Assembly: GCF_001704415.2 (NCBI RefSeq)
Contig: NC_030826.1
Span: forward strand, 59,973,362 to 60,037,361
DNA: 64,000 nucleotides
Reading direction: 5' to 3'
Source: Capra hircus
Taxonomy: Eukaryota > Chordata > Mammalia > Artiodactyla > Bovidae
Below are positions 9,790-20,521 of the stretch, piece after piece. The position numbers were made by a program, and so were the translations under genes. Under the pieces are notes generated by a model that worked only from the letters and a program-made list of their open reading frames with translations, did not search any database and was not told the origin of the DNA. Position 1 is the stretch's first letter. The number at the start of each line of letters is the position of its first letter.

Positions 9790-10822
9790 CAGTTCAGTTC
9801 AGTCACTCAGTCATGTCCCATTCTGCAACCCCCTGAACCGCAGCATGCCAGGCCTCCCTGTCCATCGCCAACTCCCGGAGTCCACCCAAACCCATGTCCA
9901 TTGAGTCAGTGATGCCATCCAACCATCTCATCCTCTGTTCCCCCTTCTTCTCCTGCCTTCAATCTTTTCCAGCATCAGGATCTTTTGAAATGAGTCAGCT
10001 CTTCACATCAGGTAGCCAAAATATTGGAATTTCAGCTTCAATATCAGTCCCTCCAATGAACACCCAGGATTGATCTCCTTTAGGATGGACTGGTTGGATC
10101 TCCTTGCAGTCCAAGGGACTCTCAAGAGTCTTCTCCAACACCACAGTTCAAAAGCATCGATTCTTTGGCACTCAGCTTTCTTTATCATCCAGCTCTCACA
10201 TCCATACATGATTACTGGAAAAACCATAGCCTTGACTAGACGGACCTTTGTTGGCAAAGTAATGTCTCTGCTTTTGAATATGCTGTCTAGGTCGCTCATA
10301 ACTTTCCTTCCAAGGAGTAAGCATCTTTTAATTTCATTGCTGCAATCACCATCTGCAGTGATTTTGGAGCTCAGAAAAATAAAGTCTGACACTGTTTCCA
10401 CTGTTTCCCCATCTATTTCCCATGAAGTGATGGGACTGGATGCCATGATCTTCATTTTCTGAATGTTGAGCTTTAAGCCAACTTTTTCACTCTCCACCTT
10501 CACTTTCATCAAGAGGCTCTTTAGTTCCTCTTCACTTTCTGCCATAAGGCTGGTGTCATCTGCATATCTGAGTTTATTGATAATTCTCCCGGCAATCTTG
10601 ATTCCAGCTTGTGCTTCTCCCAGCCCAGCGTTTCTCATGATGTGCTCTGCATAGAAGTTAAATAAGCAGGGTGACAATACACAGCCTTGACGTACTCCTT
10701 TTCCTATTTGCAACCAGTCTGTTGTTCCATGTCCAGTTCTAACTGTTGCTTCTTGACCTGCATATAGGTTTCTCAAGGGGCAGGTCAGGTGGTCAGGTAT
10801 TCCCATCTCTTTCAGAATCATT
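9790..10822 (-). mobile_element. BovB LINE, 5'-truncated, antisense
   Basis: About 1.03 kb of BovB on the minus strand, from the 3' end at 9790 to a 5' break in the reverse transcriptase at 10822. Little diverged. Contains an uninterrupted 272-codon frame, the longest uninterrupted coding-like frame in the window. Confidence 0.95.
10003..10821 (-). pseudogene. BovB reverse transcriptase fragment, open frame
   Basis: 272 codons without a stop. It starts upstream of the RQGC motif (residues 44-47), includes catalytic YADD at residues 86-89, FLSSKITADGD further on, and the C-terminal segment WCWRRLLRVPWTARRSNQSI near the end. The endonuclease and the N-terminal half of the reverse transcriptase are missing, so it cannot support retrotransposition. 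The frame staying open suggests a recent insertion rather than selection. Confidence 0.88.
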
Positions 10823-10985
10823 TACATTTATATTCCCTAGCCTTTTTTAAAAAATGTATTACTCAAAGATCAACAAATTGGCAACCTGAGGATATTTTTG
10901 CGATTGGCGTTGCAGTTTAGGGAAACTGCCATCTCTGTTATATTGTTTCTTCTAATGAATTTTTATACCTTTCCACTCATTTAAA

Positions 10986-11188
10986 GGGCTTCCCTAGTGG
11001 CTCAGATGGTAAAGAATCTGCCGACAACACAGACTCCATCCCTGGGATGGAAAGATCCCCTGGAGAAGGGAATGGCTACACACTTCAGTATATTTGCCTG
11101 AATTCCCCATGGAGAGAGGAGCCTGGTGGGCTAGAGTCCATGGTGTCACAAAGTGCTGGACACGACTGAGCACACATCTGCACACACG
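10986..11188 (+). mobile_element. Bov-tA SINE
   Basis: Head gggcttccctagtggctcagatgg, with a deletion in the tRNA-like part (aatctgccgacaacacagac runs directly to ccatccctggg). BovA body ends cacgactgagcacac. Confidence 0.9.
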
Positions 11189-12296
11189 GGATGGAGCCCA
11201 GCTTTTAAGAGAGCATCTACCTAAGAGCTTTGGTACAAATTTCAATGCTTTCTGGGAAACACATGATCAGAAACATGGAGAGAAGGTGCAATAATTTCAT
11301 CAGATGGTTATTTTCAAGGTTATCAGGCTCCCAAATCATGCAAACCGGAAAGGAATTTCAATTTGTGGAGATTTCAGTAAAGAGATAAAATTTAGAAACA
11401 TCTAGTTCAGTAAGTCAATTCTCCTGAATTAAGAAAACCCGAATAATTAATCTGTGGGCTGAATTCTATGCTCACATATTTCTCTATTGCAAATGTAAAT
11501 TGAATATAACCCTGGAGAGATTACAAAGAAGGCAGCTTGCCCAGAGAAAGGTGCTATGTTAAGTCAACATTCTTTCTTCGATTGAAACTTGGTCCATGCT
11601 CCTGAGTAAAGCACCAAGGTCAACAGAGGTCATTATGGGACTTCTTAAAATCAGGAGAACTTTTGCATAACACTCTCCTGCAAAGGGAATAACGGCTGGC
11701 CTCCAGAGCCAGAATTTTGGAGGATGACTTTTTCCGACACACCCTACGAGTGCAACCCCATCTTCTTACTTACCTTGAGGATCTTGCTTGTCAGTCATAA
11801 CTTTGTTTTCAATATATTACCTTCTTGACCATTTCTCTGAGCAAGTTCTCTCATCAAAATCTATATGCGTATAGCGCGGAAGGGAGGAAGAAATATCAGG
11901 AGAGGAGCATGGGGTGCGTGTTGCAAGGAGGCCCCTGCCCTTTAGTTCTTGGAGATCACTGCACATAAGGCTGTGAAACCGGAAAGTGTATTTAAAAGTA
12001 GTGATGTGATCCCTTAGGAAGCGAGTCCAGGAACATAATATTCCCCATCCACAATCTGAGATCTCTGAGGGATGGGTCAAAGGCAAGAAATGGTTTCTAT
12101 CAATAACGCACAAGCAGCCCACCCATTAAAAACACTTTTCAAAATACACATGTGTCCCACAGATTACAAGAGCTTTCACAGACAAGACAATGATTTATTA
12201 GCGAACCTTCAGCTTCTTTTAAAAGGTCAACCAAAGACTGTAGATAATCGTACGTGAAAGAGACGAATTTCTGTCATATAGATGGATGCGATCTGT
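11189..12296. other. Single-copy-looking stretch of 1.1 kb
   Basis: No repeat or gene recognised on either strand. A 101-codon minus-strand frame (11817-12122) has no familiar domain. Confidence 0.4.
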
Positions 12297-12514
12297 GTCT
12301 GTACTCAGCCACTCAGTCATGTCCGACTCTCTGCCACCTCACGGACTGTAGCACACCAGCCTCCTTTGTCCCTGGAATTTTACAGGCAAAAATACTGGAG
12401 TGGGTTGAAATTTCCTACTACAGGGGATCTTCCTGACCCAGGGATGGAGCCCAAGTCTCAGGTCTCCCACATCGGCAGGAGGATTCTTCACCACTGCACC
12501 ACCTGGGAAGCCCA
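12297..12514 (-). mobile_element. Bov-tA SINE
   Basis: Minus-strand, essentially full length: left end tgtactcagccactcagtcatgtcc, right end cctgggaagccc (the tRNA-like start). First of four elements packed on the same strand up to 13627. Confidence 0.92.
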
Positions 12515-12604
12515 GAAAGATGCGCAAAACTAAACATGTATTTATATTCCATGTATACACATATATATACAGCACACACAATCTGTATTTATCTATCTTT
12601 CTAC

Positions 12605-12770
12605 CTGCTGCTGCTGCTAAGTCACTTCAGTCGTGTCCGACTCTGTGCGACCCCACAGACGGCAGCCCACCAGGCTCCCCCGTCCCTGGGATTCTCCAGG
12701 CAAGAACACTGGAGTGGGTTGCCATCTCCTTCTCCAATGCATGGAAGTGAAAAGTGAAAGGGAAAGGGAA
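12605..12770 (-). mobile_element. Bov-A2-type monomer
   Basis: Minus-strand monomer with the CTGCTGCTGCTG tail on the left (12606-12617) and the agtgaaaagtgaaag linker on the right, so it is half of a Bov-A2 dimer. An AT-rich tatacacatatatatac stretch lies just upstream (12553-12570). Confidence 0.88.
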
Positions 12771-12864
12771 ATCGATCTTTATACCTACCTATCTAATATT
12801 CTACATGACATCTTAAGTCTTAAAATATTAAAGATGCTTTACTTTTATTTTTTAAAACTTATAG

Positions 12865-13012
12865 CAATGGTTCTCAACCAAAGGCAATGTCTAGAGATAT
12901 CTTCAGTTGTTCTAACTAGTGGCGGGGGTTGGGGGGGGCAACTGGTATCTAGAAGAGGCCAAAGATGCTACTAAACACCCCACAATGTATAAGACATTCC
13001 CTCTCCCGGTAA
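12865..13012 (+). mobile_element. MER20 (hAT-Charlie) DNA transposon
   Basis: Begins with the hAT-type end atggttctcaacc and continues with aatgtctagagatat, an insert of G-rich sequence (12921-12938), then ctggtatctagaagaggccaaagatgctactaaacaccccacaatg, all in MER20 order. A non-autonomous relic; its right end is cut by the next SINE. Confidence 0.85.
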
Positions 13013-13016
13013 AGTA

Positions 13017-13216
13017 CTGCTGCTGCTGCTTAGTCACTTCAGTCGTGTCCAACTTTGTGCAACCGTATTACGGACTGCAGCCTGTAGGGCTCCTCTGTCC
13101 ATGGGATGCTCCAGGCAAGAATCCCTCCTCCAGGGGATCTTCCCGACCCAGGGATCGAACCAGCTCTCCTGCACTGCAGGCAGATTCTTTACCACTGAGC
13201 CACCAGGGAACCCCCA
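13017..13216 (-). mobile_element. Bov-tA SINE
   Basis: Minus-strand copy with a Bov-A2-like CTGCTGCTG tail at its left end but a tRNA-like head at the right (ccaccagggaacccc). It sits at the right edge of the MER20 relic. Confidence 0.9.
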
Positions 13217-13225
13217 GTACAGTAT

Positions 13226-13627
13226 TCAGTTCAGTTCAGTGGCTCAGTCCTGTCCGACTCTTTGCGACCCCATGAATCGCAGCACGCCAGGCCTCCCTGT
13301 CCATCACCAACTCCCGGAGTTCACTCACACTCACAGCCATCGAGTCAGTGATGCCATCCAGCCATCTCATCCTCGGTCGTCCCCTTCTCCTCCTGCCCCC
13401 AATCCCTCCCAGCATCAGAGTCTTTTCCAATGAGTCAACTCTTCGCATGAGGTGGCCAAAGTAGTGCAGTTTCAGCTTTAGCATCATTCCTTCCAAAGAA
13501 ATCCCAGGGCTGATCTCCTTTAGAATGGACTGGTTGGATCTCCTTGCAGTCCAAGAGACTCTCAAGAGTTGGATTCTCCAACACCACAGTTCAAAAGTAT
13601 CAATTCTGCGGCACTCAGCCTTCTTCC
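13226..13627 (-). mobile_element. BovB LINE 3' fragment, antisense
   Basis: Last 0.4 kb of BovB on the minus strand, from the ACTGAA repeats (13228-13240) to a break after the cactcagccttctt segment. Well preserved and partly open (131 codons). Only the C-terminal region past the reverse transcriptase core is present. Confidence 0.93.
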
Positions 13628-14548
13628 CCAAATATCAGTAGGGTCAAGGTTCAGAAGATTTGACAGAGTTACAAACTGGGCAGGCAGACCAGCGAACGCA
13701 TAAGACGCCTGATGTCTGTGACTGAGCTTCACTGGGGAGAGATAAAAACAGACATGAGCGGTTTAGAAAAGGACAGTCTTGTCCCCTCAAATCTCTCGGG
13801 ATCGGTCGACACATTCCAGTGCTCAGCGTTTTCACTGCTCCATCATAAAAGAGACGCTTGTTCATTTCATTTCCTGAATGAGTGAGATCTACAAAGTTGC
13901 AAGCTGCCTCAATAATTTTCCAGAGGATCTTAGTAACTAGGACATTATACCCTGAGTCTGAGAAAAATCGGCAAACATTTCAGGAAATTTCCCTTTTTGG
14001 CAAAACCGAAAGGCCACAAACAAATTCACTTTCAGATGGATATTTAAGGGCATTTTATGAGTCTTCTGGATGTTTCTCCAAGTCTTGCTGGAGCTGCTGT
14101 GTTGAAAAGCTGTAACCTTTAGTTGCCATAAAATAGACATTACTTTTAATTGTTTCCTCTCAGCATTATCACATATATGTAGATTTTTTTAAGTGGCATG
14201 GAAAATCAGTATTTTACAGTTCCAAACAGCTTTCACACTGTCGTCTGTCTATATTCTAAGGCGTTTCTGTACTGAGAGAAAATATATTAGGGGAGAAACA
14301 CGAGGAAAGAAAACTAAAAACTACCAGATGTTCTTGAAACCTTGGACCAGACCATTTGTACCCTTCATAGCTTCACTGTTTCCAGGTATTATTATCCGTG
14401 TGGAAGATTAGACCAGAAGAGCTGGTCTCCAGAGCTGAAGGTCAGTGTTAACCTCACTACATCCCGGATAACTGAACAATGAGGCTACATAAAGGACAGT
14501 TCCAGAAACTCATGTCATTTGATTTGCTTTTCCAAAACTAAAATTTGG
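13628..14548. other. Repeat-free stretch of 0.9 kb
   Basis: No repeat recognised. Several short frames on both strands overlap each other, none with a recognisable product. No RNA gene seen. Confidence 0.4.
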
Positions 14549-14922
14549 AAAATGCTTTTGAATTGTGGTGCTGGAGAAGACTGTTGAGAGCCCCTTGGAC
14601 TGTAAGGAGAATAAACCAGTCAGTCTTAAAGGAAATCAACCCTGGATATTCATCAGAAGGACTGATGCTGAAGGTGAAGCTCCAGTACTTGGGCCACCTG
14701 ATGTGAAGAGCTGACTCATTGGAAAAGACCCCGATGCTGGAAAAGATTGAGGACAGGGGGAGAAGGGGAAGACAGACGATGAGATGGTTGGATGGCATCA
14801 CTGACTCAATGGACGTGAGTTTGAGCAAATTCTAGGTGATAGTGAAGGACAGGGAAGCCTAGTGAGCTGCAAGTTGATGGAGTCGCAAGGAGTTGGACGT
14901 GACTTAGCAACTGAACAACAAT
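14549..14922 (+). mobile_element. BovB LINE 3' fragment
   Basis: Plus-strand C-terminal and 3' part of BovB. Compared with the copies at 9790 and 13226 it is more diverged, with stops, and belongs to a shorter subtype in which the 3' end reads cttagcaactgaacaacaa. Confidence 0.88.
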
Positions 14923-15536
14923 TACAAAAAAAGCAAGTAGAATGTATAAATCCTTATAAATTATCATTTAAAAGCTGAAAACTGGGGCTATTGACACTGT
15001 ATATCTGAGGATGCTGAAGATTGCATCAAGGACCAAACATTTCTGTGTATGACACTCAGTAAATGGACAGTCCTCTGGCTGGGCTGATTCCTTTTGACAC
15101 TTAGTTCTCTTGATGCCTTTTGGTCCTCTCCATGTACAGAATACATGTGAATTTATACTTGATAATAACAACCTTATTGCATTTTTTATTTGCTTGGCTC
15201 TGCACCAGTAGAAATTGTCTGCATAATCAATCATCAGCTACTACAGTCACAAGGGCAGTATTGGAGTAAGAATTCCATTGTAAATAGAAGATAAGAAATT
15301 TTATTGCCGTAAGGGATTGGAAACTGGAGAAACGCAAGGATTCAGAACCGGGAGACCTTGCGTCACGGCTTTGGTGTTTTCATTAAACATGCTGCTTAGA
15401 GGGAAATGTCAGGAAGTAACTATAGTACAGAAATAACTGCTGATTTCTTTACTGTTGTCACTTCTTTCTTTGCCTTGGTTTTCTGATTAAAAGGACAGTT
15501 TGTTTCTCATTTTCATCCTAAGCAATACCGTTGTGT
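14923..15536. other. Single-copy-looking stretch of 0.6 kb
   Basis: No repeat recognised. Contains ataatcaatcatcagc at 15221-15236, a homeodomain-type cluster. No coding signal. Confidence 0.4.
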
Positions 15537-15727
15537 GTTGTTTAGTCGCTGGGTCATGTCCGACTCTTTGCAACCCCATGGACTGGCTGTAGCATGCCAG
15601 GTTCCTCTGTCCATGTAATTCTCCAGGTAAGAGAATACTGGAGTGGGCTGCCTTCTCCAGGCGATCTCCCTGACCCAGGGATCGATCCCACATCTCCTGC
15701 ATTGCAGGCAGATTGTTTATCCCTGAG
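15537..15727 (-). mobile_element. Bov-tA SINE, head-truncated
   Basis: Minus-strand Bov-tA whose tRNA-like start is cut off: it ends at gattgtttatccctgag instead of continuing to the usual accagggaagccc. The break coincides with the left edge of the local duplication that begins at 15726. Confidence 0.88.
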
Positions 15728-15973
15728 ACACAAGTTTTTCTCCACCAAGTTTGGCACATTTTATGACCTTATCCTGAGGTCACACAAGTCGATGGTCCAC
15801 CAGAAAGCACGATCAAAATAGCTATGCAATGTCTCTCGCTTTTTGTGACCAAGTCAGCCAGTCACTAATGTCAATAAGAAGGACTAGTATTTTGGTGTGG
15901 TTATTTGTCAATTGTATCTACACTGTGAAAGGGAAGCACTTTTAGAAATTAAGAAAGGAGAAAACAAATGTTT
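15726..15973 (+). repeat. Local duplication, copy A
   Basis: 15726-15808 is about 92% identical by eye to 16986-17069, 1260 bases downstream. 15865-15923 matches 17070-17128 at about 76%, and 15928-15973 resembles 17531-17567. Copy A has about 56 extra bases (15809-15864) that copy B lacks. I do not recognise the sequence as a known repeat family, and it is not obviously coding. Confidence 0.75.
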
Positions 15974-16985
15974 GGAAAGGTTTAGAAACCTTTCAAACAT
16001 GAAGCTGCTGCTGACGTTTACCCAGGTGTGCTTTACCCAAACTCTTCTCGTTTCTTTCTGTGTCTCAGCCTATGCCTTGTAAAACTGGGAGAGGAACTCA
16101 CCAACTCCTGGAGGCACTGTTTCTGGCAAAGGCAGTACCTTGCATTCACTGGGCATCCAATTATTTGGTGCCTCCGTGGAGTTAAGAGCCTTGTTCTTCC
16201 TCTATCCTCTCTACAGTATTTGTGTCTGCACCATGAAAATCTTACAAAATGTTCTCCCACTTTTGGCAATTTTGAGGATTTCAACACTTCAACTCTAACT
16301 GTTGATGGCATAGGATTATAAAATATGAAGAAGGAAATTAATTTATTTGGATTTATTCATTATTTTTGTCTGTAGAATTTATCTTTCTACCGCCCACTGA
16401 AATCTAGTTTGTTTAAAAAAAATACAAAACAAAAACCTTTGAGAGTTCCCCGCTATACTCTTGGTCTTATTCTTTACCAAGGAACATCCATTAGGGCAAA
16501 AGCAATGGGATTAAATGTCCTCTATGAAAGGATTCTGGAGACAAACCATTGCTTCCTTGTGTTCACATTTTTAAACACAATAATTTGTGCCATTTGAAGC
16601 AAAACTATAGTGAAAAATTTTCATTTTGTTGTCTTCTGAATGCTCAAAGGAGGCAAAGACGACCATCTGAACCAGAATCTAGCTGATCAATGCATTTCTC
16701 TATGGCTTAAAATTCCAACCAAAGCAAATTTTATCACATTGGATAAGCAAATATTAATCTCATAAATGTGCCTGATCGAAATCTAAATAAAAATAAAAAA
16801 GCTTCTAGAAAAAAATCCACCCAGCATTAATAGCTCTTCTAAAACATTTTTAATTTTTTCCATCTGGTCACTTCCAAGAAAAACGATTCAGCACTTCCAA
16901 GTAATGAAGAATCAAACTAGGTAAGTCCTGCTCACAGAATTTCAGAGAGACGACCAGAGGGAATAAAAACTGCTCTTAAATTTCA
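15974..16985. other. Single-copy-looking sequence between the duplicate copies
   Basis: No repeat recognised. Just inside its left edge, 15975-15994 is a perfect 9-bp inverted repeat with a 2-base loop. A 97-codon plus-strand frame (16028-16321) overlaps a 92-codon minus-strand frame; neither looks like a known protein. Confidence 0.4.
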
Positions 16986-17128
16986 AGACACAAGTTTTTC
17001 TCCACCAAGTTTGGCACATTTTGTGACCTTGTTTCTGAGGTCACACAAGTTGATGGCCCACCAGAAAGCCTAACGTCAACAAGAAAGACTGGTGCTTCAG
17101 CAAGGTTATTTGGCAATCGTATCTACAC
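16986..17128 (+). repeat. Local duplication, copy B (left part)
   Basis: Partner of 15726-15923. The first 84 bases differ from copy A at about seven positions; the following 59 bases are more diverged. The continuation of the match lies beyond a CHR-type SINE, at 17531-17567, so the SINE probably entered after the duplication. Confidence 0.75.
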
Positions 17129-17198
17129 TTTATCACGTTGACAAGAACCGATGTCCAAGCAGTAAAGTATTTCCCTTTTCGTGCATATTCTTTTGTAC

Positions 17199-17504
17199 AA
17201 GTTTTATTTATTTGTTTTGGGCTGGCTTTTTTTTCCTTGCTCTGCCGGGTTTTCTCCAGCGCCTGCGCTTTGTTGCGGTGCATGGGTTTCTCCTCGCATT
17301 TGCTTCTCTGGTTGCGGGACACAGGCTCTGGCGTGTGTGTGCTCAGTAGCTGTGGCCTCCTGGCTCTAATTCACGGGCTCCCTAGGTGTGGCGCACGGGC
17401 TTGGCTGCTCCCCAGCGGCACACAGGATCTTCCCGGATCAGAGATCAGACCCACGTCTCCTGCATCAGCAGGTCGATTCTTTACCACCAAGCCACCAGGG
17501 AAGC
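17199..17504 (-). mobile_element. CHR-1-type long SINE, antisense
   Basis: Minus-strand copy of the long (about 300 bp) tRNA-Glu SINE. It has a T-rich left end, then gttgcggtgcatgggtttctcc, ttctctggttgcgg, gtggcgcacgggcttggctgctcc and, at the right, the tRNA-like ttaccaccaagccaccagggaagc. Retains many CpGs. The overlapping 145-codon frame is a reading of the SINE. Confidence 0.88.
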
Positions 17505-17530
17505 ACCTCATCCATGTGCTTCACAGAATT

Positions 17531-17567
17531 AAAGGCACTTTTGTTACAAGGAGAAAAACAAATGTTC
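17531..17567 (+). repeat. Local duplication, copy B (right remnant)
   Basis: gcacttttgttacaaggag followed by an A-rich stretch and caaatgttc aligns with gcactttt..aaggag..caaatgttt of copy A (15936-15973), allowing one gap. Short, so less certain than the left part. Confidence 0.5.
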
Positions 17568-17998
17568 CTCTTTGATTCTCTCTATGAGGAATAAACAGCA
17601 ATCAGAAATGTTCCTCCAAGCGCAGGATGGAATTCGCTATCTTTGAAACTGTCTGTCCATCTCCTCCGCCCACACATGCCACTGATGTCATCGGCCGTCA
17701 CACCTCACAGGGCATTGAGTGGACATGAAGCCAAAGGACTCCCTCCTCTACGTCCAGGGGAATCACCAGTTTCCAACTGTTTTCCAGTTTAGCTTTAGTT
17801 GCCAAGGGTGAAGGTTACTCGTGGGGTTTCATAGAGAAGGAGATGACTGTGGAGTTCTGGGCAGTCATCCCCGAGGTTACCGAGCCCTCCTCTTTCTCTG
17901 ACTCTTTCCTAATGACTTATTTTCCTTCACTTTCATCAGGTCAAACTCATAGGCTATACTTTGACCTGCCAGGGAATATAGGCTATCTAAAAATGTAT
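17568..17998. other. Single-copy-looking stretch
   Basis: Nothing recognised in about 430 bases. Confidence 0.4.
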
Positions 17999-18205
17999 CT
18001 GGGCTTCCCTGGTGGCTCAGATGCTAAAGAATCTGCCTGCAATGCAGAGTACCTGGGTTTGATGCCTGGGTCAGGAAGATTCCTTGGAGAAGCAAATGGC
18101 AACCCACTCCAGTACTCTTTCCTGGAGAATTACATGGGTGAAGGAGCCTGGCAGCTATAGTCCATGGAGTTGCAGAGTTAGACATGACTGAGCAACTAAC
18201 ATATT
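17999..18205 (+). mobile_element. Bov-tA SINE
   Basis: Full-length with well kept head (gggcttccctggtggctcag) and BovA body ending catgactgagcaactaac. Confidence 0.93.
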
Positions 18206-18238
18206 CACTTTCACTTTTTTTTAATAAAAAATATAGCT

Positions 18239-18412
18239 AGGAATTTCCCTGATGGTTCAGGGCTTAAGATTCTGCATTGCTAATGCAAGGGTTTGAGTCC
18301 CATCCTTGGTTGGGGACCTAAGGTCCTACATGCTGGGCAGTAATGGCCAAAAAATAAAAATAAACAATAAGATAACAATAAGAATAATAAAATAATTTTT
18401 AAAATAAAGAAT
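18239..18412 (+). mobile_element. CHR-type SINE
   Basis: Head gaatttccctgatggttcag, cctaaggtcctacatg segment and a long A-rich tail of mixed AATAA units (18345-18412). Confidence 0.83.
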
Positions 18413-19177
18413 AGAAACATAGCTAAAGGGTCACAATGCCCCTACTTGTGCACGTTTCCAGAGTAAAATAAAGTATTAGACTTGCCTTTGTTGGTCCATA
18501 TTGCATGCTTTGTTCCCACTCCCCAGGCCTCCATGTGGTCCTTTTCTTCAGGTAGATCCATCACTCTCTAGCATCTTGGTTGGGAGAACAAGGAGAAATC
18601 TAATCACTCCTGGCAGAAATTCACACTGCAGGAAGGAATGAAACAGGAGGTCAGATCTCCCAAATGGCTCTCATTGTTCTGCACAGGCGTTGATTAATGA
18701 GCAAAGTTGTCACAGAAACACCCCTGACTCCAAACCATCTTTTTTCTAAGCATGAAGGGGCCAGCAGGCCCACTGAATCTGGCCCAGGGAAGCTGCTGAT
18801 ATGATCCTATGCTATTGCAAGCTGATTAAAAAGGCCCCAGAAGCTGATACAGGCACACATGGTACCCAAACCCAGAGACTCAATCGGGAGTGAAAATATT
18901 CTGTGTGGGCTTTGGAGGATGCAAATCCAGATTTCTTGCCAGACTTGTTAACCTCTTATGTCTGTCCTTCTGGTTATTAAACTTGCCCACGGGAGACTCT
19001 TCCAAGAGTCATCAAAATTTTGTCAGGAACAAAAGTCATGGCAATAACTGTCCATCCTCCAGGAAAGGGGTGAGGGGAGAGGAGCAAATTAGAGGGACAG
19101 AGTCATTCATTCCATGTTTAAAAAAAATCTGCCCACCTGTCACGATGGAGGGCTCATTGAATTATAAGGGGAGGAGT
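18413..19177. other. Single-copy-looking stretch of 0.76 kb
   Basis: No repeat recognised. Contains TGATTAAT (18692) and GCTGATTAAA (18820), homeodomain-type words. A 110-codon plus-strand frame (18890-19222) runs into the BovB and has no known domain. Confidence 0.4.
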
Positions 19178-19602
19178 AATACTACAGTAGTCATGTACAG
19201 ATGTGAAAATCAAAAAGGCTGAGCACCAAAGTACTGATGCTCTCAAATGGTGGTGCTAGAGAAGACTCTTGAGAGTCCCCTGGACTGAAAGGAGATCCAA
19301 CCAGTCCATCCTAAAGGAAATCAACCCTGAGTCTTCATCAGAAGGACTGATGCTGAAGCTCCAATACTTTAGCCACCTAATTTGAAGAGCCGACCCATTG
19401 GAAAAGACCCTGACACTGGGAAAGATTGAGTGCAGGAGGAGAAGTGGGTGGCAGAGGATGAGATGGTTGGATGGCATCACCGACTCAATGGACATGAGTT
19501 GGAGCAAACTCCAGGAGATGGGGAAGGACAGGGAAGCCTGGCGTGCTGCAGTCCACAGGGTCTCAGGGTCGGACGCAACTTAGTGACTGAACAACAACAA
19601 TA
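19178..19602 (+). mobile_element. BovB LINE 3' fragment
   Basis: Plus-strand C-terminal/3' part, similar in extent and subtype to the copy at 14549, ending gtgactgaacaacaacaa. Contains stops; not coding. Confidence 0.9.
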
Positions 19603-19904
19603 TGACCAAATTTTATGTTAAAAGGTGAACAATGACAGTGTTATAGGAGGAACAGTTAAGGTGTGTGAAATACAGGGAAGGAACCCACTGTAATAATTTA
19701 GAGGAGGCGTGTTATACACATAACAAGGGCTGGAGAAATTGGAGAGGTGGGAGAAATACTAAAGTGGAAAAAATAACGAGATAATTTAGTGATTAGATTG
19801 ATATGTTTATGACATCGTTGTAGGAACAGGAAGTAGAATACACGTGTTGCTTTTGTGACATAAGATTGTTATTCAGGAACAGTCACTCCATTCTTGCCAA
19901 ATTT
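19603..19904. other. Single-copy-looking, AT-rich stretch
   Basis: Nothing recognised in about 300 bases. Confidence 0.35.
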
Positions 19905-20275
19905 CTGTGGGAGGGGTATATTTCTCCAACACACAAATGTGTAACTTATAATAACGAGTGGAAAGGATAGTATGCACATTACAAGTCTGAGCCTTGAGAG
20001 GCATGGTTTGTTTTTTCTCATCCTCTTTGGAATCATCCATCCCCCTTGATGATGGATGATCTCCCATCTCGTCTCCTGACCCCTGAAGATGAACACACCA
20101 CAAAACTGACTTGACTGTGTCCAGAGCCCAAGTCCAGCTGATCCCAGCCACCCAGAGAATCCCCACCCCGCACCCTGCTGCCACACAGACACACAAATGG
20201 GAAATAAATATTTGTGCCTACGTGCAGCTGAGTTCCCGTTGTTGTTTCCTAGCCAAAGTTGATTGATACAGCACA
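19905..20275 (+). mobile_element. Probable MaLR/ERVL-type LTR 3' part
   Basis: The right end reads gaaataaatatttgtgcc (20190-20220), then cagctgagttcc and agttgattgatacagc, the order seen at the polyadenylation and 3' end of MaLR-like LTRs. The left part is diverged and the family cannot be fixed by eye. No viral coding sequence nearby. Confidence 0.45.
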
Positions 20276-20381
20276 GGACCCAAACTTCAATGAGCCATTA
20301 TGCCCAACTCCACATTCCTTTAAAAAATAATTGACCACAAATTTACCCTCTTTTCTTTAAATACTAAAAGATCAAAGGAAG

Positions 20382-20521
20382 ATAATTTTTTTTAAGAGTT
20401 TTTGATGTGGACCAGGTTTTATCTTTATTGACCTTGTTGTAATATTGCTTCTGTTTTACGTTTTGGTTTTTTGGCCCCAAAGCACGTGAAATCTTCACTA
20501 CTGGACTACCAGGAAGTCCCA
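20382..20521 (-). mobile_element. CHR-type SINE, antisense
   Basis: T-rich left end, then ctttattgaccttg, cttctgttttacgttttgg and, at the right, the tRNA-like start actaccaggaagtccc. The same order is seen at 35796. Confidence 0.83.

Noticed and set aside
12297..13627. Regularly recurring similar blocks that might suggest an array such as CRISPR
   Set aside because: They are dispersed ruminant SINEs and BovB ends of 130-400 bases with target-site features; nothing CRISPR-like in size, spacing or neighbours.
16028..16321. 97-codon plus-strand frame between the duplicated copies
   Set aside because: Overlapped by a 92-codon minus-strand frame; hydrophobic composition is not enough to call a gene.
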